47,381 bases of DNA from Gemmatimonadota bacterium (lineage in GTDB: Bacteria; Gemmatimonadota; Gemmatimonadetes; Longimicrobiales; Gaopeijiaceae): contig VGVR01000025.1 of the NCBI GenBank assembly GCA_016873995.1, positions 1-47,381 on the forward strand, written 5' to 3'. Made by a program: the position numbers and the translations under genes. Under the pieces are notes generated by a model. It was given only the letters and a program-made list of their open reading frames with translations, was not told the DNA's origin and searched no databases. Positions 35,813 to 44,522 of this stretch are shown in pieces (the stretch's first letter is position 1; every line of letters begins with the position of its first letter).

Positions 35813-36187
35813 ATGACACACACGCGCAGAGCCGTGGGCGCCATCGCCCTCGCCTGGGCCGCCATGACGGCCTGCTTCAGCGAAGGGGACGTCACCTTCG
35901 GACCGGAAGACGACGACACCATCCAGTTCGGGACCATCCTGGCCTCTACGAACACGTCGGGCTCCGCACCCGATGCGGACGGCTACAAGGTGCGACTGGA
36001 CGAGGGACGCATCGAGCCCATCGACGTGAACGGCCTCGTGACGTTCAGCTCGGTGAAGCCAGGCACCTACAACGTGACGCTGAGCGACTACGCGGCAAAC
36101 TGCCTGATCAGCGGATCGAACCCGGTACCCATCCTTCTGCAGACGGACAGTCTTCGCCAAGCGCACTTCGATCTCGTCTGCAACTGA
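35813..36187 (+). CDS. Small lipoprotein with beta-sandwich domain
   Basis: The 124-residue protein has a lipoprotein signal (GAIALAWAAMTAC, Cys21) and a short beta-sandwich resembling carboxypeptidase-regulatory or PEGA-type modules (YKVRLDEGRIEPIDVNGLVT, FSSVKPGTYNVTLSDYAANC). Two further cysteines (NCLISG, DLVCN) may pair. The end FDLVCN is like short surface proteins found beside RCC1 genes in Gemmatimonadota, and an RCC1 remnant lies directly downstream in convergent orientation. Function unknown. Confidence 0.65.
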   Translation: MTHTRRAVGAIALAWAAMTACFSEGDVTFGPEDDDTIQFGTILASTNTSGSAPDADGYKVRLDEGRIEPIDVNGLVTFSSVKPGTYNVTLSDYAANCLISGSNPVPILLQTDSLRQAHFDLVCN

Positions 36188-36218
36188 GGCGCGGGGGAGG
36201 CGCCCGTGCAATCACGTG

Positions 36219-37017
36219 CTAGGACACTCCCGCCACGCCGACCGGAGTCGAGCTGTTGGGCTGATAGGGGTCACCATGGCCCAGTTGGCCGAAGCGATTG
36301 TCACCCCAGCAGGAGATGCGCCCATCCGCCGTGCGCGCGCAGGTGAACTGACGGCCCACTTGCAGCTGCACGAACTTCAGAGTCGTGTTCACGCGTACGG
36401 GAGTTGAACTCGGGGAGTTCGTGCCGTCACCCAACTGCCCCTGCACCTGGAGGCCCGTGTTCTGGCCCCAGCAGTAAGCGTCTCCGGCGGTCGTGAGCCC
36501 GCAGGTGTGCTCCAGTCCCGCACCCACGGACACGAATGACAGGCCACCAACCACCGCCTTCGGCGCGGCGGCGTTCGTCGTGGTGCCGTCGCCGAGTTGG
36601 CCGAACGAATTGTTTCCCCAGCAATACGCCGCCCCACCCATGGCGACGGCGCAGCTAGCGCCGAAGCTGAGGCCGAACTGCGGCATGAGGCTGCCAGCAT
36701 TCACGGCGATGAACGTTTCCACACCGGAAGCGACAACCGGCCCTGGGTGCCACCCATCCCGGCTCCAGCAGTAGGCTCTGCCCGCGCTCGTGAGCCCACA
36801 GATACTGGCCGTGCCCGCGGCAATCGAAGTCAGGGCCAGGGCACCCGGCAGCGGCGCAGGTGCGCCGCTATCCCAACAGGAAGCCTGTCCCAATGCAGTC
36901 ACGCCGCAGGTATATCCGCCACCCGCGCTGATGTCCGCGAAGACGACGCCACCGGGCACCTGCACAGGTGTCCGGCTGCAAGGAGTCCCGCCGACACCCG
37001 GTACTACACAGACAAAT
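36219..37017 (-). pseudogene. RCC1-repeat gene remnant (N-terminus lost)
   Basis: The minus-strand frame holds about five RCC1-type repeats with Cys-rich loops (GGGYTCGVTALGQASCWDSG; AGLEHTCGLTTAGDAYCWGQ; GRQFTCARTADGRISCWGDN) and ends at 36219. It lacks a signal peptide and a sensible start: upstream of about 37017 the DNA encodes a sigma-factor fragment in a different frame. An ATG in this frame exists at 37055 but would give a cytoplasmic protein beginning in out-of-frame sigma sequence. The repeats themselves are undamaged, so loss of the 5' end was probably recent. Confidence 0.65.
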
Positions 37018-37350
37018 GAGCCACGTGGAGAAGGGCCCGGGTCCAGCGCCGTCATAGACTCGAAGCCGACGGAACTCCTCGGAGCGGAGACCCTCCAGGA
37101 TGGCCGCGTAGCGATCCATGACCGCGTCGTGCCCGCCATCCATTCGCTTCGCGATGAAGAGGAGTATCGCGTGGTGCTCTGCGAGGAACGCATCCCATGC
37201 CTGGTCCTGAAGCGGCCCAGTGGGTGCGGCCAGAAGCCGAGTAAGCGATTCGGGCGGAGGGACGCTCACAGGCTGCGTTGGCGGATAGGTCGAGGGCCGG
37301 CGGCCAACGTAGCGACCAGAGCGGCGTGCGGCGAGAACCGGGTGAGTCAC
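37018..37350 (-). pseudogene. RNA polymerase sigma factor, N-terminal fragment
   Basis: From the GTG at 37350 the frame encodes a Pro-rich leader and then sigma-70 region 2-like sequence: AWDAFLAEHHAILLFIAKRM, GGHDAVMDRYAAILEGLRSE, EFRRLRVYDGAGPGPFSTWL. The FSTWL motif usually continues into the recognition part of region 2 and region 4. Here the match stops at about 37018 and the DNA becomes RCC1 coding in another frame, with the sigma frame running into an unrelated stop at 36868. A deletion that joined two genes best explains this. Confidence 0.65.
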
Positions 37351-37460
37351 TTCTGACCACCCCGCCCACCCATCAACTCAGCGCAGTGGCGACCTCCGGT
37401 AGATCACGGTCATCTCGGTCTTCCAGCCTGCGCCGTCGCGGCCCCACAACAAACCACGAG

Positions 37461-37490
37461 GGGGGCCGAGGGAAGAATCCCTCGGCCCCC
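37461..37490 (-). terminator. Hairpin terminator
   Basis: A 13-bp perfect stem (GGGGGCCGAGGGA at 37461-37473, complement at 37478-37490) with an AGAA loop lies 44 bases past the stop of the cytochrome/monooxygenase-like gene on the minus strand. Confidence 0.7.
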
Positions 37491-37533
37491 CAGTCACTCC
37501 CGTCAGCGCCCGTCAGGGCGCTGCACGTCCGAC

Positions 37534-38889
37534 TTACTGGTCGGCGGCGGGCCGCTGGCGCGCTTGGCGCTCGGCGAGGAGCCGTTGGTACCCCTCCTCG
37601 TCGAGGTGCGTGACCGCGAGCCAGCCGTGGCCCATCTCGTCGGCGGTGCGCGCCCCGTAGTCGACCCACTGGTCCGGATCGGGATTGTTCGGGTTCGCCG
37701 CCGAGTTGTCGTACCAGTTCTTCTGGATCATGACCGCACCAGCCGGCACCAGCGGAGCCGAGTCGGCGCCGTAGATGTGGCTCTGGTGCCAAATGGCGCT
37801 CCAGTTGGAGACCATGCTGATGGTCTCGGTGCGACCGGTCTCCGGATAGAAGATCTCGAGCGAGGCTGCGCGCAGACGCAGGTGCCCGTGCGGCTGCCAC
37901 GAGTCGATGCGCACGGGGTGATCCCAGGATGAGAGGCCCTGCGTCATGACCGTCCCGCCCGGCGGGATGATCATCTCGGTCGGACCTTCCTCGAAGCCGT
38001 AGTAGCCGAGGTCCTGCTTGTACTCGTACTCGTAGCCCTCGGGGTGCAGCCAGAGGCCCAGCTCCACCACGTTGTCCTCGATCACGGTGCCGGGCGCGTT
38101 CGCGCCGACCCCGCCGGGATAGAGATGGATGTCCCAACGGACATCGGAGTCGGCCGGTGCGATGCGGCAGACGCCGTCGGGGCTGATCTCCCCGTACTTG
38201 CCCATCGCGTACTCCGTCGCGCGCTCGAGCGTCTGCACGCTTCCGTCCGACTGCGTGCGCGTGAACGTCGGGATGGCGTGGTGCACCACGGTCGCAGCCC
38301 GAGCCGTCGCAGGCTTCACCTGTGACGCCTTGATGCAACGGTCTGACGTCAGACCCGTCGGAACGATCGGCCGGTGCCACATGTCGTTGCCCTCGGAGGG
38401 CACGTCGATCGGCGTCGAGCGGATGATGATGTCCGGCGGTCCGAGCTCCGCCTGGAGCGTGAACTCGTGCGCCGCGGGAAGGCTCGGCGGGGGCGGCACT
38501 GCCGATGCGTCGCCGAGCGCCGCACCCTGGTCCACCCAAGCGACGATCGTGTTGATCTCTTCGTCCGAGAGGCGCCAGTCCCCCTGGAGATCCTGGATGC
38601 CGATGTTCCGGTCGTAGGCATAGGGCGGCATGAGCCCGTTGCTCACCTGTGCCCTGATACGCGTGGCGTAGCGGCGCGCGTCCTCATAGGTGACGAGGTC
38701 CATGGGCCCGATCCCGCCGGGGCGGTGGCAGACGATGCAGTTCTGCTGGATGATCGCCGCGACGTCGCTGGAGTAGGTCACAGCGCGCGTCTCGCTCGTC
38801 GCGAACTGCACCTGAGCAGACGCTGGGGCGTGGACCGCGAGACCCGCCGCGATCGCAGCCGCAGCCAGAAGCCGGCCGTTCATCACCAT
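37534..38889 (-). CDS. Cytochrome c fused to copper type II monooxygenase-like domain
   Basis: The 451-residue protein has a signal peptide (LLAAAAIAAGLAVHAPASAQ) and a cytochrome c module with haem motif CIVCH (residues 51-55) followed by RPGGIGPMDLVTYEDARRYA. A C-terminal region (about 160-430) follows with features of PHM/DBH-type copper monooxygenases: VVHHAIPTF, WDIHLYP and QPHGHLRLRA, which could provide His ligands to two copper sites. The electron donor would be the attached haem instead of ascorbate. GGGAGTG precedes the ATG at 38889. It is downstream of the hypothetical at 38979, 89 bases away. Chemistry is inferred. Confidence 0.78.
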   Translation of the reverse strand: MVMNGRLLAAAAIAAGLAVHAPASAQVQFATSETRAVTYSSDVAAIIQQNCIVCHRPGGIGPMDLVTYEDARRYATRIRAQVSNGLMPPYAYDRNIGIQDLQGDWRLSDEEINTIVAWVDQGAALGDASAVPPPPSLPAAHEFTLQAELGPPDIIIRSTPIDVPSEGNDMWHRPIVPTGLTSDRCIKASQVKPATARAATVVHHAIPTFTRTQSDGSVQTLERATEYAMGKYGEISPDGVCRIAPADSDVRWDIHLYPGGVGANAPGTVIEDNVVELGLWLHPEGYEYEYKQDLGYYGFEEGPTEMIIPPGGTVMTQGLSSWDHPVRIDSWQPHGHLRLRAASLEIFYPETGRTETISMVSNWSAIWHQSHIYGADSAPLVPAGAVMIQKNWYDNSAANPNNPDPDQWVDYGARTADEMGHGWLAVTHLDEEGYQRLLAERQARQRPAADQ

Positions 38890-38978
38890 ATTCACTCCCG
38901 TACTCGGGTGGAGGGTAGTCAATCTATGGGACGCCTGTTTGGCAGACGCAAGCTGCGCGTCCCGGCCGGACACCCGGC

Positions 38979-39908
38979 TCAAGGAGAGACACGCACGCGC
39001 ACGTAGGCGTTGGTCCAGCAGCACTGGTCGATCGACTGGCTGTCGGGCGCGTTCCAGTTGTTCGCTTCGGCGCGCAGGATATAGTCGCCCGGCGCCTCGA
39101 ACGTCGCGATGACCCTGGCCGTGCCGCCGCCTTGGGAAAGCGCGACCGCGTCGCGCCCGAGGGGCGGAGCGCCGCGGCCCCTGGCAGTCGGACGCTGGCT
39201 GTCGGGGTGCGAGGGATGGCGCTCGAAGGTCACCGCGCCCGGCGGGCCCTGGTACTTCGACCACGACACGTTGACGGGAATCCCGTTCCGGAACCGAGGA
39301 TCCGTCGCATCGCGGACGGAAGGGTCCTGCGTTTCGACGGTGAGCGTGAGCGGCTGTCCCACGCGCGTCGTGAGTGTCTCGGGCGCGTAAATGCCCTCGG
39401 GCCCGCGCCGGGCATCACGTTCGGAGGTGAACCACATCCACGGAGGTAGGCTCCCGTGCGGGCGCGGGTTCCAATCCAGCTGATAGCCTGAGGAACGCGC
39501 CCTTCCGGGCACTTTGTACTCGTTACCCCGATCGTCGGTCAGGTACCACCAAACGTCCAAGTCACGCCGGGAAGCGGGAATGGTCACCGCGAACATGCCG
39601 CGATTACGCGTTGGCAAGAAGTGCGACGGCTGCCTCCCGTCGAACTCGGCGGGCTCGATGCGGTTGCGCGCGCCGAGCGGAATCTCGACGACGTCGCGCG
39701 GGTTCCGATTGAGGTAGCCGAACGAGAGTGTCAGGGTCCCGTCGCCGTTGTCGTACCAGCCCTCGAAGAACGGAATCACGGGGTTCCCGGTGGCAGCAAG
39801 CGGGCTGTTGAGCCACTGCTGCTGCGCGAGGGCCCCGTCCGCACCTGCGGCCAGGCAAGCGGTGAGCAGGAAGGCGGCGATTCCGGCGCGATACCGGCGG
39901 TCCTGCAT
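38979..39908 (-). CDS. Secreted hypothetical protein, partner of the cytochrome/monooxygenase
   Basis: The 309-residue protein has a signal peptide (IAAFLLTACLAAGADGALAQ) and a beta-rich mature part: PVIPFFEGWYDNGDGTLTLS, FGYLNRNPRDVVEIPLGARN, MFAVTIPASRRDLDVWWYLT, and a C-terminal Ig-like segment (TARVIATFEAPGDYILRAEA). CCWTNAYVRVRVSP ends the chain. No enzyme motif is seen. Similar proteins accompany cytochrome/copper monooxygenase-like genes in related bacteria (recalled, not checked). AGGAG precedes the ATG. Confidence 0.7.
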   Translation of the reverse strand: MQDRRYRAGIAAFLLTACLAAGADGALAQQQWLNSPLAATGNPVIPFFEGWYDNGDGTLTLSFGYLNRNPRDVVEIPLGARNRIEPAEFDGRQPSHFLPTRNRGMFAVTIPASRRDLDVWWYLTDDRGNEYKVPGRARSSGYQLDWNPRPHGSLPPWMWFTSERDARRGPEGIYAPETLTTRVGQPLTLTVETQDPSVRDATDPRFRNGIPVNVSWSKYQGPPGAVTFERHPSHPDSQRPTARGRGAPPLGRDAVALSQGGGTARVIATFEAPGDYILRAEANNWNAPDSQSIDQCCWTNAYVRVRVSP

Positions 39909-40186
39909 GGCAGTCGATCTCCTAGGTGAAACGACGGGTGGAGTGTGGACACAGCCCGCCAGGGGCGCAAGCGCACCGCGGTTCCGCGGTCGCTATGGGT
40001 GCCCAGGCGCTACCCGTTGCCGAATCCCCGTCCGCTCGGGTACCCTCGGTAACCGCTGCAGAACTGGGCGATCTTGCCGAGAACCAGCAGGTTGGAAACC
40101 TCGAGCGGTGGCGCCACGATCAGGAAGAAGTGAGGGAGGGGCCCGTCGTCGATCGCCTCGAAGTCCCTAGGGCAGGCATGCGTCCG

Positions 40187-40636
40187 TCAGGGTTGCACGA
40201 CGACGGTGAGCGGAGACAGGGGGATGTCGTAGCCCGACCCCCCGCTGGGCTGAAATAGCCCCAGATACAGCGTCGTGGTCCCGGCAGACGTGCCGGTCAA
40301 GGTGCCGTCGAACGTGCCGCCTGTGACGAAAGTGATTCCCGGATCAGCCATATAGGAGATCTGATACTGGGGCCCAGCGACGCAGGACTGGACCTGCTGC
40401 GCGCCGTTCAGCACTTCGATGGAGAGGGTCGTGGGGACCCCCAGCGAAACGGTGACGGATCCACCCGCGCTCGCGGGACCGACGAGGACCGCAGACTGTC
40501 CGCTCACGCGGGCGCGGAGGAAGGTCAGGTCGGTCGCGGAGCACGGTGTCGTGGCTTCTTAGGGACAGCCGGGCAAGCAGAGTACGGTCAACGCGAGGAC
40601 GAGTGCCTTGCGGCCCTTCGGAGTAGGGAGGTGCAT
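40187..40636 (-). pseudogene. Lipoprotein gene with an ochre codon right after the lipobox
   Basis: From the ATG at 40636 the frame encodes a lipoprotein signal (GRKALVLALTVLCLPGC) and then Pro and TAA at 40559-40561. The same frame continues after the stop as EATTPCSATDLTFLRARVSG and a beta-rich domain (SVTVSLGVPTTLSIEVLNG; TFDGTLTGTSAGTTTLYLGL) ending VVVQP at 40187. Signal and mature domain are clearly one gene split by one stop. The intact product would be about 149 residues, an Ig-like surface lipoprotein. A recent mutation or base-call error is likely. Confidence 0.65.
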
Positions 40637-40826
40637 GGATGACGTGTGGGCGGTAGGTGCGGAATCGGGTCCGAGTTGGTCGGGCAATACCGTGCTCAGT
40701 TTGGAGGCGGGGGTCCAGCGTAGCCAGGGGAGCTGACCCGCCCGGAGCCTCACACCCAGGGACCCGGAAGCCAGCTCGACCAGCGGGACCCTCTCGCCGC
40801 CTCCCGCGTCGACCTGGGTCGCCCCC

Positions 40827-41399
40827 TCACCGCCCCACGGGCGGCCACATTCTCTGGAGGACGGGATTCCCGTCGATGAGCTCGTGCCGGATCACCATCG
40901 CCACGTGTACCGCCACCAGCGCGACGAGGCCGAACACGGCGAACCGATGCACGACCAGGGCAGCCGCGGCGGCGCGCGGCATGGGCGGCAGGAGCGGCGG
41001 GATGCCGGCCGCGTCCAGCAGCTCGATCGGGAACTCTCCGCCGATCACGTGCACGTAGCCGCTCACGGTCATCGCGAGCAACAGCACATAGATGGTCACG
41101 TGGGTCGCGCCGGCGATACGCTGCTCGAGCGGCGGCATGAAGGCGGGGAACGGCGGCGGCCGGTGGGTCACGCGCCAAAGCAAACGACCGATCACGAGCG
41201 CCAGCAGGACGGCGCCCGCCCCCTTGTGATAGACATAGATGCCCAACCTCTCGACCACGCCAGCGAGCGGCTCGCTCGTCATGGCGATACCGGCCAGGAC
41301 CTGAAGGACGACGAGCACCGCGATGGCCCAGTGGAAGAGTCGGGCCACGGTGCCGTAACGCGACCCGGCAGCCGATCCGCCTGTCTCGTCGGTGGTCAT
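40827..41399 (-). CDS. Cytochrome b561-family membrane protein
   Basis: The 190-residue protein has four membrane segments with the haem-ligand histidines of the bacterial b561 family: VARLFHWAIAVLVVLQVLAG, YHKGAGAVLLALVIGRLLWR, THVTIYVLLLAMTVSGYVHV and FAVFGLVALVAVHVAMVIRH. LLWRVTHRPPPFP is typical of YodB/CybB proteins. Such proteins pass electrons between quinones and periplasmic partners. It is divergent from the SoxC-like sulfite dehydrogenase and its cytochrome, which suggests a shared electron path to or from the quinone pool. Confidence 0.88.
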   Translation of the reverse strand: MTTDETGGSAAGSRYGTVARLFHWAIAVLVVLQVLAGIAMTSEPLAGVVERLGIYVYHKGAGAVLLALVIGRLLWRVTHRPPPFPAFMPPLEQRIAGATHVTIYVLLLAMTVSGYVHVIGGEFPIELLDAAGIPPLLPPMPRAAAAALVVHRFAVFGLVALVAVHVAMVIRHELIDGNPVLQRMWPPVGR

Positions 41400-41619
41400 G
41401 GTAGCGACTTCTGCTCCGCGGGTCGTGGCCGAGATGCCGAGGCCGAGGTCGTACCATCCTAAGGGTTGCAGCGCCTCGGCGCCTGCTTGGCGTGGGAGCT
41501 CCCCCGCCGTCAAGCTCTTCGACCCCTCTCACCGGCACGTTTGGCCAAACCCGCCTTCCCCGCGTATGTTGCCAACGGTCTCGGCTGTCTGACCTACCTC
41601 AGCCTAGGAGGGATCGACC

Positions 41620-42885
41620 ATGGCTTCGGAGCAACCAAACCGGAGGGCCTTCCTCAAGCGCGGCGCGGCCCTTGCGGGTGGGCTCACACTCGGCGGACCT
41701 GCGCTCGACGGAGCTGAGGCAGCTGCCCAGTCGGCCGAGACACAGGCCCAGGAGTTGCCCGACTATTCGAGCCCCGAGCTCATAGCCTACGGCGAGCGGT
41801 CGCCCTTCGTGACCTCGGTGCGGAGTCCGGTCAACGGGCGACCCTCACCCGACGACTTCGGGCTGGTCTTCCACATCGGCACCCCGCTCCAGGACCAGAT
41901 CGGCGCGATCACACCGTCCTCGCTCCACTACTTCGGAACGACGCGCGGGTCGTTCGTGCCCATCATCGACCCGGCGGAACATCGGCTGATGATCCACGGC
42001 ATGGTGGACCGCGAGCTGATCTACACGATGGACGAGCTGAAGCGCTTCCCGTCGGTGACCCGCCTGCACTTCCTGGAGTGCGCCGGAAACCGCTCGAGCC
42101 CGAGGCACAGGACCATCGTGGAGTCGCACGGGATGACGAGCTGCGCCGAGTGGACGGGCGTGCTCCTGCGTACGCTGCTCGAGGAAGCCGGCGTGCAGGA
42201 GGGCGGCAACTGGATCATCGCCGAGGGCATCGAGGAAGTGAAAGGCACGTCGAGCCTACCGATGGCCAAGGCGATGGACGACATCATCGTGGCGTACGGC
42301 ATGAACGGCGAGCCGCTCAGACCCCAACAGGGATTCCCGCTGCGCATCATCGTGCCAGGGTTCGAGGGCATCCTGTCCGTGAAGTGGCTCCGGCGGATCA
42401 AGGTGGTCGACCAGTTCTACATGACCTACAACGACTACGGCCACCTCAGTCAGGAGCACCACGACGCCGCGCTCGGCTTCCAGATCGGGCCGAAGTCGGT
42501 GATCACCTGGCCTTCGGGAGGACAGCAGCTCCCTGGCACCGGCTTCTACGAAGTCAGGGGCCTCGCCTGGTCCGGCGGCGGCAAGGTGAGCCGCGTGGAG
42601 GCCTCCGTCGACGGCGGCCGCACCTGGTTCGACGCCGACATCCGCGGGACGCCGCAGCGCATGGCGCATACTGCGTTCAGCTTCAACTGGACCTGGGACG
42701 GCAGCGAGGCGGTGCTGATGTCGCGGTGCACGGACGAGATCGGCCAGATCCAGCCGTCGCGGGAGCAGGTGCGCGAGTTCTTCGAGGTACCCGAAGGGAG
42801 TCCCCTCAGCGTGCCCGGCCAAGACAACTCGATTCAGCCGTGGAGGATCGAGCGCGACGGGAGCGTGCACAATGCGGTCGCCTAG
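41620..42885 (+). CDS. soxC: SoxC-like molybdenum sulfite/sulfane dehydrogenase
   Basis: The 421-residue enzyme has a Tat signal (NRRAFLKRGAALAGG, Arg8/Arg9) and a sulfite-oxidase-type molybdopterin domain with the Mo-ligand cysteine Cys154 in RLHFLECAGNRSS, followed by ESHGMTSCAEWTGVLLRTLL, GFPLRIIVPG and SVKWLRRIKV. A dimerisation domain (GLAWSGGGKVSRVEASVDGG, FSFNWTWDG) closes it. Molybdopterin enzymes need Tat export, which fits. AGGAGG lies before the ATG. The stop overlaps the cytochrome gene by 14 bases. SoxC and SorA share this fold; no other sox genes are in the window, so the substrate may be sulfite. Confidence 0.9.
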   Translation: MASEQPNRRAFLKRGAALAGGLTLGGPALDGAEAAAQSAETQAQELPDYSSPELIAYGERSPFVTSVRSPVNGRPSPDDFGLVFHIGTPLQDQIGAITPSSLHYFGTTRGSFVPIIDPAEHRLMIHGMVDRELIYTMDELKRFPSVTRLHFLECAGNRSSPRHRTIVESHGMTSCAEWTGVLLRTLLEEAGVQEGGNWIIAEGIEEVKGTSSLPMAKAMDDIIVAYGMNGEPLRPQQGFPLRIIVPGFEGILSVKWLRRIKVVDQFYMTYNDYGHLSQEHHDAALGFQIGPKSVITWPSGGQQLPGTGFYEVRGLAWSGGGKVSRVEASVDGGRTWFDADIRGTPQRMAHTAFSFNWTWDGSEAVLMSRCTDEIGQIQPSREQVREFFEVPEGSPLSVPGQDNSIQPWRIERDGSVHNAVA

Positions 42886-43453
42886 CGGTCTCGGGACGCT
42901 GGTGGTCCCGGCGCTCTTGGTCGTGGCGGCGGGGCCCGCGCTCGCGCAGTCGCCCACGTTCGGTCTCGGCCGCACTCCGACCCAGGAAGAGGTGCGCGCC
43001 TGGGACATCTCCATTCACCCCATCACGGGCGACGAGCTCCCGCCCGGACGCGGCACCGCCGTGGAGGGTGCGCTGGTCTACCGGCGGCAGTGCGCCCGCT
43101 GCCACGGAGCGGAGGGCTCGCAGGGCCGCGCGCCGCGCTTGGTGAAGCAGGACCGGCCGGAGGGTACGCACCCGTGGAACCTCGGGCGCATCCTCCCCAT
43201 CCGCTCTCCCTATGCGCCGACGGTGTGGGACTACATCAACCGCGGCATGCCTCTCAACCGGGAAGGCACGCTCACTCCGGACGAGGTCTACGCGCTCACC
43301 GCGCTCCTCCTCTACTGGAACGGGATCATCGCGGAGGACGCGGTGATGGATCAGGAGAGCCTGCCGCAGGTGGTCATGCCGAACCGGGACGCGTGGGCTC
43401 CTTTGCCGGACTGGAAGCCGGATCAGCCGAGGTGGCCGGGGTACCCGCACTAG
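42872..43453 (+). CDS. Cytochrome c subunit of the sulfite dehydrogenase (SoxD/SorB-like)
   Basis: The 193-residue protein has a signal peptide (LVVPALLVVAAGPALAQ) and one class I cytochrome c domain with CARCH, GAEGSQGRAPRLV and the Met-containing stretch YINRGMPLNREG. The N-terminal extension FGLGRTPTQEEVRAWDISIH also occurs in SoxD-like subunits. The ATG lies inside the 3' end of the soxC-like gene, so the two are translationally coupled. It would take electrons from the molybdenum centre and pass them to the respiratory chain. Confidence 0.87.
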   Translation: MRSPSGLGTLVVPALLVVAAGPALAQSPTFGLGRTPTQEEVRAWDISIHPITGDELPPGRGTAVEGALVYRRQCARCHGAEGSQGRAPRLVKQDRPEGTHPWNLGRILPIRSPYAPTVWDYINRGMPLNREGTLTPDEVYALTALLLYWNGIIAEDAVMDQESLPQVVMPNRDAWAPLPDWKPDQPRWPGYPH

Positions 43454-43588
43454 AAGGTATGCGTCGGGTGGGCGACCGACTCCGGGTGAACCACGAGATC
43501 TACGAACTGGCTCGCCGAAGTGCGGGGGCGGCTCGGGGGGTAGCGGGGTCGCGGCTTACCGCGAACCGGTCGACCCACCAACGAAAGA

Positions 43589-43615
43589 GCCCGAGCCGAC
43601 CGCGTCGGCTCGGGC
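43589..43615. terminator. Bidirectional hairpin terminator
   Basis: A perfect 12-bp stem (GCCCGAGCCGAC at 43589-43600, complement at 43604-43615) with a CGC loop lies between the convergent cytochrome c and DUF2911 genes, followed by GTCCTT on the plus strand. Confidence 0.72.
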
Positions 43616-43666
43616 GTCCTTCGCCTAGCTGGAGTGGCAAACGGGCGCGCTCCGGCCCGTCTGACC

Positions 43667-44317
43667 TCAGCCCTCGATCGGAATACGCAGCATGGTGCTC
43701 GCCCACTCGAGCAGGATCTCCCCGCCGGGCTCACCGCCTGCGGCCTCCTCGAACTCGTAGGTGAGCCGCTCGACCATCTCAGGAAGCACCTGCGGGACAA
43801 CCGTGAAGCTGCCGATCTCAGTCGACCGTACCGCAGCGTCGATCGGAATGCCCCAGCGCTGCCAGTTCGTATTGATGAAGAACTGCCACTCGCGCTCACC
43901 GGGAATCGCGTAGAGCGAGTAACTGCCGGGCGCCAGGGCCACCCCACCCACGTTGGCGCGAGCACTCAGGTGGAGGGTGGTGGGCTCGTCAGCTCCGATG
44001 CGCCATGGCTCGCCGTAAGGCACCAGGCCACCCATGATGTCCCGGTCCCGCACCGAGGGCGCGCCGTAGCAAAGGAGCGCGGGGTTGGGGCCGATGTTGA
44101 AGCCCAAGCTGGAATGTGGGCTGACGCGCGCACGCGCCTCCTCGGGGGTAGCGCCCGCGAGATAGCAGCTCAGCCCGCCCGCGGCGGCTGGCGCCGACGC
44201 AACGGATTCCGGTGCTGCGCCCATGTCTTGGTCGTCAGCGGGCGCTTCTTGGCCGCCGCAGGCCGCGAGCACGGCCAGCAGGGTGAGGGCCGGCAGCTGG
44301 GTGTAATTGCGCTTCAT
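43667..44317 (-). CDS. DUF2911 lipoprotein
   Basis: The 216-residue protein has a lipobox (TLLAVLAACGG, Cys20), a flexible Ala/Pro/Asp-rich linker and a DUF2911 domain: YGAPSVRDRDIMGGLVPYGE, WRIGADEPTTLHLSARANVG, LAPGSYSLYAIPGEREWQFF, FINTNWQRWG. The family is widespread in Bacteroidota and Gemmatimonadota; its function is unknown. The start at 44317 gives the lipobox at the usual distance. It is the only gene between the SoxC cluster and the AlkD gene and is convergent with the cytochrome. Confidence 0.88.
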   Translation of the reverse strand: MKRNYTQLPALTLLAVLAACGGQEAPADDQDMGAAPESVASAPAAAGGLSCYLAGATPEEARARVSPHSSLGFNIGPNPALLCYGAPSVRDRDIMGGLVPYGEPWRIGADEPTTLHLSARANVGGVALAPGSYSLYAIPGEREWQFFINTNWQRWGIPIDAAVRSTEIGSFTVVPQVLPEMVERLTYEFEEAAGGEPGGEILLEWASTMLRIPIEG

Positions 44318-44522
44318 CGCCTCGTATCCTCGGGTCTGATCAGATCTGGGGTGGAAAAGGCGGAAGAAAGGTCGAAAAACTCCCGACCGGAGTCCAGGAG
44401 GAGTCGGGGCCGCCCCCCCTTCCGCCTCCGAGACGGACCCCCAGGACCAGGCCCGCCTTGCCCGGGCGTGCGAGGCAGAGCCCATTGGCTGGTAACTCGG
44501 CATCCGGAACTGAGATCGCCCC

